Assembly: GCF_048544455.1 (NCBI RefSeq)
Contig: NC_133535.1
Coordinates: 83,080,120 to 83,144,119, forward strand
Direction of reading: 5' to 3'
From: Silene latifolia
Taxonomy: Eukaryota; Streptophyta; Magnoliopsida; Caryophyllales; Caryophyllaceae
Length of the DNA: 64,000 bases
Part shown: positions 1 through 11,432 of the stretch, in pieces
How positions within the stretch are numbered: the stretch's first letter is position 1
Layout of the letters: every line of letters starts with the position of its first letter
Position numbers and translations under genes: made by a program
The notes under the pieces: generated by a model
Told to the model about the DNA's origin: nothing
Databases searched by the model: none
What the model saw: only the letters and a program-made list of their open reading frames with translations

Positions 1-2049
1 GGTTGTGACTAGCGCCAAAAGGTGGCAAATCCTCATCCGAGAAAGTAACTGGGTTACTTAGCTTAGTTTAATCTTGGAAGACCAAGTTGACTATGTCATA
101 AGGTGTAGCGTTGTGTGCCACATTTAATTTAGCCAAGGCTTGCAGCAAAGCTTGGCGATGAGGCAATGAACTTGCAACTAGTTGCCAGACTGAAAGATCA
201 ACCTTTGTCTTTTGTAATTGCTTTAGCAAGTGGTCAGTAGACGTATCTTTACCATCATTTGGCGTGACGACGTTGGTGTTAGTAACTGGACCATTAGCTA
301 TGTGACCATTCTGAGAGACATTTTGATACAGACGTCCTGAACGAGTAAGGTGGTTTATATCTTGATCTTCACCATTTTTGACTATGTCCTGACTAATCTT
401 GACTAGGTAGTTCTCAGTGAGGTATTCATCCTCATTGTCATCGGCCCATATTCCGTTGATAGTAGCAAGCTCCCTCAACCTGCTGATTTCGGCTTCTAAG
501 TGGATTATTTGATCGATTAGGCCATCAACCACAGTTACCACTTCTTGCATCGTAGAACTTCGAGAAAGATTTAGTGGCGTACTTTCCTTAGGTGTAGTTC
601 TTGGATCACGGAGGGATGCCACTACATTTTCTAGTTCTAAGACTTGTCTATTCACACTCCTTGCCCATGCAATGAAGTCGGTGATGGTAGGAGAAATGGT
701 GGAGTAACTCCCTTCACCTTCTAATGCATGGATCTCATCTTCGACTGGGGAAACGAGGTGTGAACAATCTAAGGTAGACTCTTCATTTGTAATCATCAGA
801 ACTCCAAGAGGATTCTGAGTATTGTTAGGTTTACCTCCAGGAGGTTTGGGTAGGCGACCGTCTTCGATCATATCTTTAAGGACATGCTTTAGCTTGTAAC
901 ACTTTTCTGTATCGTGTCCCTTACCTCTATGATATTCGCATTATGAATTTTCGTCCTAGAACTTGGATTTCTTTTCTGGATCAGGTGTAGGCCCTATGGG
1001 TTGGATCTTACCTTGTTTCATTAACCTCTTCAAAGCATTGGAGTATGTGTCACCAATGTTTGTGAATTTCCTTTGGGGGTTATTCTTCTTTGATGATTCA
1101 AGAAGGTTAACTTCATCAGTCTTGCTAGTAGAGCCATAAGAACTACTAATTGAGCCTTGATATCCATGACCTACCGTTTTGGACAAGAGTCTTTTACGGA
1201 TGCCATCCTCAATTATTGTCCCTAGCACAGTTAAGTCTTTGAAGGTCTTAATGTTTTGGTATCTCAAGTGATTTGCATAAATGGGCCTTAAGTTATCCAC
1301 GAATTTTTCCACAAGGGTACCTTCATCCGGACACTCGACAAGTTGTGTACTAGTCTTCCTCCACCTACCTAGGAAGTCGGTGAAGCCTTCTTTCTCATTT
1401 TGGGTAAGAACCTCTAGAGTGTGCATATTGACTTGGATTTCAGCATTATCTGCATATTGTTTAGCGAACTCGATTGCGGCGTCATCCCAGGTGGCAATCT
1501 TCTTGTGCTCTAGGGAATAGAACCATTGCTTAGGAATGGTGTCGAGAGATGAAGGAAAGATCCTTAAGAACATCTCAGGTTTGATGCCTTTGATAGACAT
1601 GTAGCCATTGAAAGCACGAATGTGGTTCAAAGGGTATTCATGTCCCTTGAACTTTAGGATGTCAGTCATGTTGAAGTTAGTTGGCAATTTGGCGCTCACG
1701 GCCTCATACTTGCGATTGTTTTCCCTATAGATATCGTCTCCTTTGAGGTACATTAATTGCTCCTCGAAGTATTGGAGTCTCTTTTCAGCTTCAGTAAGAC
1801 CTACTGGAGGGTTGACTTCTGCTTGTCCAACATAGGGTGGAAGGTTGTCGTTCACAACTTCATTAGGAATTTCATCTTCTGCAGAAGGTAGCCTAGTTTC
1901 TATCGCAACAATCCGGTTTTCAATAGCATTAAGGCGAACAGTTCATAAGCTTGTTCTTGACTTGTTTGGAGACGAGCGAGTGCAGCTAGGATTTGATCAT
2001 TACCATTTTGGGGTTATCCATTGACACTTGCGTGACTAGTTCCAGACAT
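1..2049 (-). pseudogene. gag: gag polyprotein of element A, with start of protease; broken
   Basis: Structural Gag of a Tat/Ogre-like element. The probable start is the ATG ending at 2049. A retrotransposon-Gag capsid domain is clear at about 956-1855 (WRKTSTQLVE, FVDNLRP, GTIIEDGIRK). The knuckle CEYHRGKGHDTEKC follows at about 895-940, then a linker with the lineage-typical SLPHRQALLQAL. At 1-60 the same frame reads into FSDEDLPPFG, the usual start of the protease region. Breaks: in-frame stops at 2014-2016 (TAA), 956-958 (TAG), 941-943 (TAA) and 68-70 (TAA), and a frameshift between about 1860 and 2010. All four stops could arise from glutamine codons by C-to-T change on the sense strand. 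The protein cannot be made whole from this copy. Confidence 0.8.
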
Positions 2050-2823
2050 CTTGGAAACTAGATAAGAGATCGACGACGAATCAAAACACGATCGACCATT
2101 CTAGCACACTTACATAAAGAAAAGACTCGAATTGTGAAGTGGGAGTGTGCCACTTGTGTCAAGTGAGGTTTGAAAATGATAAAGTTTTGAAATGTTTGTC
2201 CCAATCAAGTGTAGTGTAGTTCTAGGAGTGTTGACTCGAAGTGAGGTTTTGAAATGGGCTTTTGAGGTCCGACTTTTGACTCGATATTTGGACAGAGTTT
2301 TGACTCGTTTTGTGCTAGTTTGCGCCATTTATCGAAAATATTTACATTTTGAAAGAGGTTTTTGATTTTACAAAATGCGTCATGGTTTTGTTTAGAAAAT
2401 GGTGATCACGTATGATACAAGCATTCAAACATGCATTATAATGGTATGCTGAGTGCATTTAAAGGGTTTTGGTTTAAAGGGTGGGTTGCCATACCGAGCA
2501 ATCAAACCCGGGTATATGGAGATGCCCGTGCCAAACAAGAGTAAGGTCGGTTCCTAGTCCATTCCCTCGAGTAGTGAAGGCCCTTGATACAAACAGGAGT
2601 AAGCATCGTGGTATGGTTGACGTCAATCGTTATCCATCCTTAGGCCCAGATAAGAATTTAGACAGTCCAGAGGGGACGATTGGTCGAATGGGTTGGGTTG
2701 GGCCTAGGAAGGCTGAATAAAACGATCTAAGAAGATCGAGTAATGAAAACCGACAACTGTCTCATATAAACTATTCCATAAACTTTTTCAAGTTTCACCC
2801 TTGGCAACACGTAAGTGTATTGC
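2050..2823 (-). other. untranslated leader of element A
   Basis: About 770 bp between the primer site and the gag start. It holds only short open frames in all directions, none resembling a known protein. This is the expected place for the packaging and dimerisation signals of the RNA, but I recognise no motif. Confidence 0.6.
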
Positions 2824-2841
2824 TCCCCAGCGGAGTCGCCA
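2824..2841 (-). promoter_or_regulatory. primer-binding site, tRNA-Arg type (element A)
   Basis: Read on the minus strand this is TGGCGACTCCGCTGGGGA, complementary to the 3' end of plant tRNA-Arg (ACG-type; ...CCCCAGCGGAGUCG plus CCA). It lies three bases inside the LTR edge, the normal location. It fixes the orientation of A and the inner LTR boundary at 2845. Confidence 0.85.
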
Positions 2842-3560
2842 AAATGTGGACACGAGGGCCCACGGGGTCGCTTGGGAAAACAAGCGTTTGCATTTGTGGA
2901 GTCGCCACCAGTTTATTGTGGAAAATTGGAAACCGTTCGAATACTTCGCGTCATGTCAATACACAAAGTAATGACATAGACACTAAGAACTCGTTACCCT
3001 TAGTATTCTATATCTAGAATGACTCTCGTGGATGCCAATGAACACGGATGTTTACAGAGATCTGGAGTAAGGGGTGAGGGTACGTATTAGGAAGCTCTTT
3101 TGATCGAACACCTAATCCCGCCCACCTCGATAGCGGCCTCAACTAATGATTAGGGAAAATCATCTATACTTGATATGTTGTCGATTATATGCATGCAATG
3201 CAACATCCAACGTTTAAATCCTGGCAAGTGAATTAAACTAAGTCGGTGAACACGTAATTTAGCATACAATGGGTCGAAGTAGAGATTAAGGTCGATTACA
3301 TGTTAAAGCAAACAAACAATAATAAAGAGTATAACAAATGAAATACGATAATTAAAATTACAATAATTACAACGATTTGATGATTTACGTCGAAAATACG
3401 TTTAAAACGGATAATTTGAGAAAAGAAAAGGAAAATAATTAAAGTTCGAAAACGGACAGATTAGTGGTGATATTACAATTAATAGTTGATTAATACGTAA
3501 AACTAATAAACTAGGTCAAAGCAGAAACGGAAGTGCAGGGACAGAAATCACCCAGGAATA

Positions 3561-3609
3561 GACGCAGTAGAGCTGCGTCCCTTGCAAGAGGCGCAGTGGT
3601 CACTGCGTC
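3561..3609. repeat. two GC-rich dyads in LTR A
   Basis: GACGCAG..CTGCGTC (3561-3579) is followed by GCGCAGTGGTCACTGCGTC (3591-3609). Both are near-perfect inverted repeats in otherwise AT-rich sequence. Relatives of the same word occur at 4201-4220 and 4764-4813. Confidence 0.7.
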
Positions 3610-4668
3610 TGTTCCTAAGGTGAGTTCTGGCTGTGAAGCCGGAACTGCATATCGTTAATGTTCATTGGTGAATTTAATGATCAATTATTAATGTTCGACT
3701 CAAGTAGAAGTGATTTGATAGGTTATTTACATGTGAATTGGTCATAAAGCAATAAAGAACGAACTTAAATGAATTAGAATGAATTATAGTGCATTATAGA
3801 CTAATTATGAGTGAATTAAAGATTAATAAGAGATTAATTACAACTAATTTAGGTCAAATTACTAATACGGAAACAAATGTAAGACGTGATAAACTGACGA
3901 AAATATACAAAAGTCGAATCCCAGAGACTTGATATGAACAAATCGAATCTCCAAAATCCGGGTTTGATTTTAATGACAAAAACCAGCAAATATTGATTAC
4001 AAGGGATTTACGTCGGGATTTAAAGGTGATAATTGCACATGTTATGATTATAATTATAATTATGCGAGTGGAAATATGAAGAAAATAAGACAAAACGAAA
4101 TAAAAGAGATGAATTAACAAAGAACAAAGGAAGAAGAAGAAGAAAGGCGAAATCATGGCGGCCTCGGGAAGAGGCGCGGCAGATCTTTAACAACTTTCAA
4201 GAGGCGCAGCAGTTGCTGCGTTTTTTCTCGACGTCTGTCTTCTGTTAATCCATGAAAATAGGTTTGATAAAAGGTTTTATAAATCGGTTTTAAACATGCT
4301 TTCGACGTAAACCTTACAATAATTTATTCAATAATAAAATACAATAATAAACATGGGATTTACACCCTCAGACTTACATGTTTGACGAAACGAGATTGAC
4401 TAAGTTAACGATTAGTGATTGCTCGACTCGAATGTATGATGAAAGTGCCCTCATAAGAGGAATTAAATTAAATTGATTAAGTTGATTGAGTGGAGTTGGT
4501 CAAATTGGTCGGTCATGCAAAACGAGGCTGGTACTCAGAAGGATCCAAGCTTACATGGTCGAAAGATCAAGCACATAGACGCCAATAAGCAAAGAGAACG
4601 GTCTTAGAATGCAAAGGGAGAAGAGAAGGGCGGACACTCGCGTGAGGAATATGAGGAACGAAAGTCTC

Positions 4669-4676
4669 TATTTATA
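4669..4676 (-). promoter_or_regulatory. TATA box of LTR A
   Basis: TATAAATA on the minus strand, set in AGTATAAATAGAGAC, a good plant TATA context. It would start the genomic RNA leftward. The dyad cluster at 4764-4813 lies about 90 bp upstream of it. Confidence 0.6.
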
Positions 4677-4763
4677 CTAATCACGCAGAGGAATTAGGGT
4701 TTCGGTAAAACTTTGGAAACAAATCTCGAAAAGATCTTAAAATACGCAGAAAAGAGTCAAAGA

Positions 4764-4813
4764 AGCGCAACAACCATCAGGCTCTTGGAAGAGGCACAAA
4801 GCAGTGCTGCGTC
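4764..4813. repeat. dyad cluster upstream of the TATA box, LTR A
   Basis: Imperfect inverted-repeat words (GAAGCGCAA, then GAGGCAC, then GCAGTGCTGCGTC). They are of the same kind as at 3561-3609 and lie 90-140 bp upstream of the TATA box in the direction of transcription. Confidence 0.5.
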
Positions 4814-5226
4814 CTTTCCCCAGTTTCCTCTGGGAAGAAAGATTTTCCGCGTTTACATTATGGAATTGCGGTAGATCTCAACTTCCTTATTGTTTAAAAT
4901 ATAATTTCGGGATATATTTTGCCAAAAGATTAAAAGATTAAAATTATGGAATAGAAATATCCGGAATATTCCAGAACATTCCGACTCGGCATTTTAAACG
5001 GTTTATTAGAAAATGAAGACGGTTTTGACCCGGACTCCAAATGAACTCTAATTACTGTCAAAACGACCGTAATGGCGCGTAGATGACGACCAAGGGGTAG
5101 ACACAAGTATTTGAGCTATCACTTGACGATAAACTTATGAATTGTCATAAATCATTCCGTGTACCAAACATGCGGCCCAATCATCACCGGGTGGCTTGCG
5201 GGAGGTGCAAAAATGAGGTATCTACA

Positions 5227-5795
5227 TACCTTTGTCCTCAATTGTTAAATGCTTTCGTCAAGAGTAGACTCCCTATGGTGTTAGAAACACTGGAGGATCG
5301 TGGAATTCCCCGTATTGCCTAGACAAGAAGAATGGTCGTCCCCTCTCTACCATACACAAAAGTGAATTCGATGGATAAAGGGATCAATGTGTTTTGAGTT
5401 TCATATGGGAGTTTGCTTTTGTTGTTGTCCCCCCCCCCCCATTTCTTGTGGCATTTGACATTTTTTTGAGAACACTTTCTTTTTGCCATTTCTTTGATAT
5501 TTGGCATTTTGATGCTTGACAAATTTCCACTTTTTTCATTTTTTTGAACATTTTCAAAGTCACCCCATTTGTAGGGAGGGTGCTTTTATTTGAAGCATAG
5601 GAGTTCTTATTTTGTACTTCTATTTTCTTTGAAGTAAATTGCAAACTTTTTGATTTTCATTTCAATGCTTGAACTCAATTTGATAATTTTTGTGCCTATT
5701 CCCTTTTTGTTGAAAAAATGTGATAGATGTGGAAGATGGTTGCATGGTTTCAAGGGTCACCTTGGAATAAACGGTAGCCAAGGAGTTATCACACC
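5227..5795 (-). other. B0 3' non-coding segment
   Basis: Aligns by eye with 7944-8530 and 26340-26920 of B, the stretch between ORF1 and the 3' LTR, with many substitutions. It holds a run of 12 C at about 5430 and T-rich tracts. No real reading frame; short frames on both strands are chance. It continues at 35267 on the far side of B. Confidence 0.75.
5791..5795. repeat. target-site duplication ACACC, left copy (element B)
   Basis: ACACC directly precedes the left LTR. The same five bases follow the rightmost LTR at 35267-35271. The undisturbed sequence in B units reads GTTATCACACCACAAGG with one ACACC, so this is a true 5 bp duplication. Confidence 0.9.
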
Positions 5796-6884
5796 TGATC
5801 GGAGCCATTTGGTGTTCACAATTAAGCATATGTGGTCGTTGGTCAATGGTCGATACAAAACACAATTTATACTTCACAAACAACTCTACAATTAGTAAAG
5901 AGGCAAGTAAAGGTCGGATCCCAAGGGACGGGTATTGAAATGAAGATTCTATTGTAACTAGTGGTGTCTAGGGGTGTCACGAATTGGGTTGATGTAGAAG
6001 GTTACTAAACTAAAATAGCAATGAAAATAAACTAACAAGGTAAATGAAATAAGGGTGTAAACAATTGATTAAAAGCACTAGGGTGTCATGGGTTCATAGG
6101 GGAATCATGGGATATGATCATACAAACATGTTCTCAAATTATAAGCAAGCAATTATTGTTGTGATGGATTGAGTTGGGTTATATCTTACAATCCTAGGAA
6201 AGTTTGGGTCCCGGAGCCGAATCTCTTGGATTGTACAACACCTACAAGTCGACTTAATCTTCCCTACTTAACACATGCATGGTCTAACAAGACTCGAGTT
6301 GGGTTATGTCTTACAAGTCAAGTTGAAAGGATAGAAGATGATAGTAAATGCAAGGATTCATAGGCTTAGCATTTCATCAAATATAACATGTGCATGCATT
6401 AAGATCAAAACAAGCAAGCAAATAAGATATGAAAGCATATTAATTTAAGCATGAATCATTCCCCATGTTGGTTTCCCCTAATCACCCATTAAACCCTAGC
6501 TAAGAGACTACTCACTCATTATCATATTGATCATGCTAGAAAGGTTGTCAATCATACTAACATAATGAAACATGATGAATAAATGAAAGTAATTAGCAAT
6601 AATTAAAAAGGGATTAAGAGATTATACCTACTAATGATTCCAATAATAAAGCAAGAATAATAGAAGTACTTGAATCCTAGATTGAGAGGTTGTCAATCTC
6701 CCAATAATAACCCAAATAATCTTCAATTACCCAAAATAAAGTAAGAACAAGAGAGAGATTAAGGAACTAAAACTTGGATTAAAACTTGATTAATACTTGA
6801 TTACAATATTAAAGAGATTTGATTGATATTAACTACACTAATTATTGATAAGAAGAACATGCTCCTCTAATTAGACTAATGGGG

Positions 6885-6892
6885 TATTTATA
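6885..6892 (-). promoter_or_regulatory. TATA box in B LTR (copies at 25280-25287 and 34599-34606)
   Basis: TATAAATA on the minus strand, preceded by CACTATAAATACCCC, identical in all three LTRs. Transcription would run leftward. The dyad array is 150-320 bp upstream. Confidence 0.65.
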
Positions 6893-7039
6893 GTGAAAAT
6901 TAGGAAGGATGCATTAGGGTTAACTAAGGGCTAAACTAGTAATTACACTTTTAAGTTGAGCAAGGAGCCTCCGGGATTGTCCGAGAGAAGGGCTTCTTCA
7001 TTTCGTAGCTTGAAGAACGAAATCGTGTCTTGTCTTTGT

Positions 7040-7205
7040 GATCCGTGCGGGCCGGGAGTCGGGACGGCCGGATTTGGGATGGACGATCCGAGCGGATCAA
7101 GGAACAAGACGCACGGACCGGGCATGGGCAATCCGAGCGGATTCCTGGTGAGGACGCTCGATCGGCGAGGACGGACGGATTCTCTACAATCCGTTCGGAT
7201 TGTAG
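7040..7205. repeat. dyad array in B LTR (copies at 25437-25600 and 34756-34920)
   Basis: GC-rich island in an AT-rich LTR. It has repeated words of the form (A)ATCCGnnCGGAT(T): ATCCGAGCGGAT, AATCCGAGCGGATT, AATCCGTTCGGATT, interspersed with GGACGGACGGATT and GACGCTCG. It lies in U3, upstream of the TATA box. The same words make up the internal array at 11458-11860. Confidence 0.8.
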
Positions 7206-7550
7206 CTCAATGACTTTCCTTCTTCTTTTTCTTCCCTTTTCTTCATGAATTCCTTGGGGATTTCCTTGGGGACTCAAGGATCCTTTTCTCAACAATGCTC
7301 TTCTACTATGCTATGTACAAAGGCCTTCTAGTCTTGTCTCTCCTTGATGCTTGGTCATTGAATATGATCAATTTAGCCTTGTTTTGCCATGAAAATGCAA
7401 GATTCTTACTCCTTTCCTACCAAGGGATCAAAATCTCAAAGAATATGCAAAACAAAGAACTAAAGATAAGAAATGACCCAAATAGGCACTAAAAAGCATA
7501 GAAACAATGGTAATTCGGGGGCTAAATACGCGCCAATTATGGTCGCATCA

Positions 7551-9504
7551 AATATCCCCAAACCGAACCTTTGCTCGTCCCGAGTAAAGAGGTGACAAAG
7601 ACTAGGACCAAAACTAACCTAACCTAATAATAATAGCCGATATGAGACAATTAGCGGGTCTCACTCCGCCCCTTCAACTCACAACAAGACAACCATGAGG
7701 TAGGATGCCTTCTTGCAAGGCAAGGTGGGTCTTGCCAAAATGGCGACACATCCAAACATTAAGCACACAAAATCAAGTAATGGATGCATCTACAAAAAGA
7801 ATAGCCACTTTCCTCATCTAAGTGGCGGAAATTATCTACAAGGGAAGCAATTCAAGGGTACACAATCCTTCATAGATGCAATTTGTTCAAACTACTAAGC
7901 CTAGAAGGATACCAATAAATCACCTCCAAAATGTGTCAAGCTAGGGTACCTTTGTCCTCAATCGTTAAATGCTTTTGTCAAGAATAGACTCCCTATGGTG
8001 TTAGAAACACTGGAGGATCGCGGAATTCCCCTCTTGCCTAGACAAGAAGAAGGGTCGTCCCCTCTCTACCATGCACAAAAATGGATACGATGGATAAAGG
8101 GATCGATAGATGTTTGAGTTTCATTTTGGGAGTTTGCTTTTGTTTTTGTTTTCCCCCCCAAATTTCTTTGGCATTTGACTTTTTGAGAACACTTTCTTGC
8201 CATTTCTTTTTGATTTTTGGCATTTCAATACTTGACAACTTTTTGCATTTTCTTTTTGAACATTTTCAAAGTCACCCCAATTAGTAACGAGGGTGCCTTA
8301 TTTTTGAAGCTTTAGGAGTTCTATTTTTGCTCCTCTTTTCTTTTGATGCATTTTTGCAAACTTTCTTTCACTTTTCATTTCATTGAACTCAAATTGATTT
8401 CTTTTTGTTTTGTGCCCATTCCCTTTGATGACAAAAATGTATGGTAGAATATGGATGAATGATAGAAGTATGCATGGTTTCAAGGGTCACCTTGGAATAA
8501 ACGGTAGCCAAGGAGTTATCACACCACAAGGTACTCTTGACTCGGCCTTAAACCATGGGTCAAAGGATACTAGCATGACACATCCTAGGGTGTTTTACAA
8601 GCATTCTATCAAGCAAAGTCTTAAGAATAAAAAGCATCTACTAGGGCCTATATACACTTGTCAAGCTTCCCAAGTAGACGGTTTCGCAAAATTTTTCTAA
8701 CATGCAAACTACATGCCATGATGCAACTAGCATATATACATCCTAATGCAAATGATTCTACCAACTAATATGCCATATAAACTAAATGCAATCCTAAGTT
8801 CACATTGTTTTACCGCATCAATCAAAATAAAGCCACATAGTCATTAACATAAAGAGGAGAAAGGAGATTGGAAAGATCATACCATGCGGTCTTCAATATC
8901 CTCATGTCTCGGATGTGGCGTAGTCAATCAAGGATGAAACAAACACAATATATACAAGACAATATATACAAAGGAAATGAACTTGTTTTTGGTTTTTTTT
9001 TTTCAATTTTTCAAATTTTTATGATTTTTGAAATTTTTCAATTTTTATGGTTTTTGAATAAAAGTTAAGAGTTAGAATTCCCATCCCCACACTAATATGG
9101 GCATTGTCCTCAATGGCCAAAATGATGGAAATTATGCAAAGAATGATGCATGATTTCTATACTAAATGCAATTCTACACTAAGCTATACTACATGATGCA
9201 TGGTTTTTGTTATGACGGAGAGGATAATTTAAATTACCTCCCGTTGCGTATGCATTAACTTCCCCAAACCAAGCAAGACACTATTGCTAATGTCAAAGCA
9301 TGGGGGAGTTCATGCACATGCTATGCTATGCATGAGACTAGATTGTCATTTTGGATTTTACAAAAGTGGGAACAATAAAGAACACCTCAAAGGAACCGAG
9401 GTGTGAGTCCTTTGATGTTGCTAGGACTAAACCAACAATGATCAAAATGAAAATAAAATACAAAGAGATATAGACAAACCGTGGGAGAGTAGGAATCTCC
9501 AAGG
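7551..9504 (-). other. B unit 1: 3' non-coding region and polypurine tract
   Basis: About 1.95 kb between the end of ORF1 and the 3' LTR. Next to the LTR the minus strand reads GGTTTGGGGATATT, the expected polypurine primer for plus-strand synthesis. The rest has T-rich tracts (about 8130-8420 and 8990-9060) and no credible gene. Matches 25947-27899 of unit 2 almost base for base. Confidence 0.75.
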
Positions 9505-11133
9505 CTAGTCTTCCATCATGCTACTATCATCACCACTTCCCTCATGAGAAGTGGTCACATTGCCACTTTCCTTGGCACTTTCTTCTTTGCTTTCTTCATC
9601 ATCATCTTCCTCATCATTATCTTCACCATCTTCACCATCTCTTTCTTCATCTCCACTTGCTTCTTCCTCAATATTATCATCAATCTCCTCATCATTTCCA
9701 ACAACCTCATTGTCTTCCACCACTTCCCTAGATGCACCCGGAAACAAGGCTTCTCTATCCGCCCAACTAGGCAAAGGACAAGATGGATCAAGGAGTCCTT
9801 GCCTAGCTAGATGTAGGAGGGGAGGATATTGAGCCAAATAAGCATTCTTCCGATCTTCATAAGCTTGCTTGTGCATGGCTTGCATTAGAAGAGTGACATA
9901 ATCTTTCCCAATTTCAACTCCTTGTGGTTTGAACTCTTCATAATCATAGGGGTAAGGTGGTATAACAATGGAAGAGGAGGGGGTTTCATGATCACCCTTT
10001 TGTTGTTGAATGATGTACTCGGCTTCTTCGGATAGGGGAAGTAAATAGTTGGTCCGGTGGACACTAAGACGGCAAATCTTTGCGGGTAAAGTGAATGATC
10101 GAGCCTCACTTGTAAGCCACCCATACTTGGTATCAAGGGAATTGTGAACAACCCACTTAAACTTGTTAATCAAGGTGGACATATCAATGAGATGGCCACC
10201 ATCCTTAGCCTTGTACTTGCTATCCTTATTGAAATTAGGATCAAAGTGCTTGGCTAGGACCGTGACAAGGCCGCCATTAACAATTACGGTTTGACCCTTC
10301 TTCCCACTATCTATATGGAGCCATCTATCAACCAATAGCCTCAAAGAATTGTAAGGCTTGGTGTGAATTCTTCCAATATTCAAAGTTGATTCAAGGAGAA
10401 TAAAATCGAGTCCCGTGAAATGATTGGTGTCTTTCCTAGCAATTATGGTATTTCCCACAACTTTGTGCCATATTCTTATGCCCGGATGATGGACCAAAAG
10501 AGCACGACAAGCTTTAAAATCTTCAAATTTCTTCCCGGAGATTGCCTCCCAAAGAGGCTCGGGATCATACTTCCCATATTGCTTATAGAATTTATGTTCA
10601 TCGCTAAGACCCAAAATTGCACCCAATTCCGGAAAGGAAATGCGTCTACTAGTGTTAGCTAGACGAAACTCAATATTTTCCCTATTCTCAACTTTTGTCA
10701 CTTTTAAAGAACTTAAGAATTCCAAGACAAGGGAGGGGTATGTTACTTCCTCCATTTCAAACAATTTCTTTAAACCCATGGCATTGAAAAAGATTCTTGT
10801 TTGTTCAAGAATACCCAACTTCTCTAAAGCATCTTGGCATATGAATTTGGTGGATTGAATTTGTCTCATAGCAAACTTGACAAATGTATTTCTATGGGAG
10901 TCGGAAATGAATGTTACCTCCGGATAATGCAAGAGTTGATTAATTACCGGAGTAAAGGGCGATGCTTCCATAGGATTTTGTTGAGGTGGTTGCACTTCCA
11001 AGCTTGGTGTTGATACCACCATTGCCAAAGCTTTCTTCATTTGTAGAGCTTTTTGCCTTTGAGAGAGAGTTGTAGTCTTTGGTGCCTTTGTTGCCTTTGC
11101 CTTTGCTTTTGTTGCTCCCTTTGTTCTTGCCAT
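9505..11133 (-). CDS. ORF1, Athila-ORF1-like protein, intact (542 aa)
   Basis: Third protein of element B, in the position between protease/pol and 3' LTR that is called env-like in Athila elements. Residues 1-35 are Lys/Ala/Thr-rich and strongly basic. Residues about 70-400 match my recollection of the plant Athila ORF-1 / putative plant transposon protein family (LEKLGILEQ, YPSLVLEFLSSL, SFPELGAILGLSDE). The last 75 or so residues are almost all Glu, Asp and Ser. No signal peptide or membrane segment is evident, so an envelope role is not supported; the charge pattern suggests nucleic-acid or chromatin binding, which is inference. The frame is uninterrupted, unlike its copy in unit 2. A dyad array with a TATA-like box lies 300 bp upstream. 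Molecular function unknown. Confidence 0.75.
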   Translation of the reverse strand: MARTKGATKAKAKATKAPKTTTLSQRQKALQMKKALAMVVSTPSLEVQPPQQNPMEASPFTPVINQLLHYPEVTFISDSHRNTFVKFAMRQIQSTKFICQDALEKLGILEQTRIFFNAMGLKKLFEMEEVTYPSLVLEFLSSLKVTKVENRENIEFRLANTSRRISFPELGAILGLSDEHKFYKQYGKYDPEPLWEAISGKKFEDFKACRALLVHHPGIRIWHKVVGNTIIARKDTNHFTGLDFILLESTLNIGRIHTKPYNSLRLLVDRWLHIDSGKKGQTVIVNGGLVTVLAKHFDPNFNKDSKYKAKDGGHLIDMSTLINKFKWVVHNSLDTKYGWLTSEARSFTLPAKICRLSVHRTNYLLPLSEEAEYIIQQQKGDHETPSSSIVIPPYPYDYEEFKPQGVEIGKDYVTLLMQAMHKQAYEDRKNAYLAQYPPLLHLARQGLLDPSCPLPSWADREALFPGASREVVEDNEVVGNDEEIDDNIEEEASGDEERDGEDGEDNDEEDDDEESKEESAKESGNVTTSHEGSGDDSSMMED

Positions 11134-11432
11134 TTGATGAGCTAACCAAGAGAAAGATCAAAAATCTTCAATTTGTAGAATGGCCAAATCGATTTTGAAA
11201 GTGAAAGGCTTTGCCTTTATGAGAACAAAAATCAATTCAAAGGTGAAGATTTTGTTCTTGGTTTTGATTATTAATGAAGATGGAGTGATTGATTTGTTAT
11301 TTGAAAGATGGTTTGATTTGATTTTGGTGAGTTTTGTTGAGGGTTTTTGTTTTTGAGATGGAGAGGATGAGGGTTTTGATGTTATGGGTAGTGTTTATGA
11401 GTGAATGAATGAATGAATGAAGGTGGGGTGGG

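Larger units (their letters stand above)
1..5226 (-). mobile_element. Tat/Ogre-like Ty3-gypsy retrotransposon A (5' half only)
   Basis: Minus-strand LTR element running off the left edge. From right to left it shows a 5' LTR (2845-5226), a primer site for tRNA-Arg, a 0.8 kb leader, and a gag reading into the start of protease. The Gag type (CX2HX4HX4C knuckle, then the linker ending in SLPHRQALLQAL) and the protease-start motif FSDEDLPP at the left edge are typical of the Tat/Ogre lineage. The outer LTR end (TATCTACA) abuts TACCT (5227-5231). The undisturbed relative of this host sequence, at 7944 and 26340, reads CTAGGGTACCTTT, so A entered B0 at a TACCT site. The pol region and 3' LTR lie outside the window, so the second target duplication cannot be checked. 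Confidence 0.8.
2845..5226 (-). repeat. 5' LTR of element A (2382 bp)
   Basis: Bounded by TGTGGACA at the inner edge and TATCTACA at the outer edge, so it has the TG...CA ends of an LTR. It follows directly from the primer site and stops exactly where B0 sequence resumes. The interior is AT-rich and non-coding; the 100-residue open frame at 3854-4156 is low-complexity and resembles nothing known. It contains a TATA box (4669-4676) and several CAG/CTG-type dyads. The second LTR is not in the window, so age cannot be estimated. Confidence 0.85.
5796..7550 (-). repeat. element B left LTR (3' LTR, 1755 bp)
   Basis: Starts TGATCGGAGCC and ends GGTCGCATCA on the plus strand. A TATA box lies at 6885-6892 and a dyad array at 7040-7205. 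It differs from the middle and right LTRs at several sites that those two share (for example AAGAGATT against GAAGAGAGATT near 6815), so it is the most diverged of the three. Confidence 0.9.

Noticed and set aside
5137-5322. 61-residue plus-strand frame
   Set aside because: Crosses the boundary between LTR A and B0 at 5226, so it cannot be an old gene.
6943-7295. Overlapping frames on both strands in the B LTR (also 25347-25691, 34634-35011)
   Set aside because: Open only because of the GC-rich dyad array; sequence differs between LTR copies by frameshifting indels.
9544-9832. Plus-strand frames of 88 and 93 residues, Ser- or Phe/Ile-rich
   Set aside because: Antisense reading of the acidic GAA/GAT-rich tail of ORF1; the same shadow appears at 27939-28226.
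9505-11133. Calling ORF1 a viral envelope protein
   Set aside because: No signal peptide, membrane segment or fusion-type motif; only its position matches.
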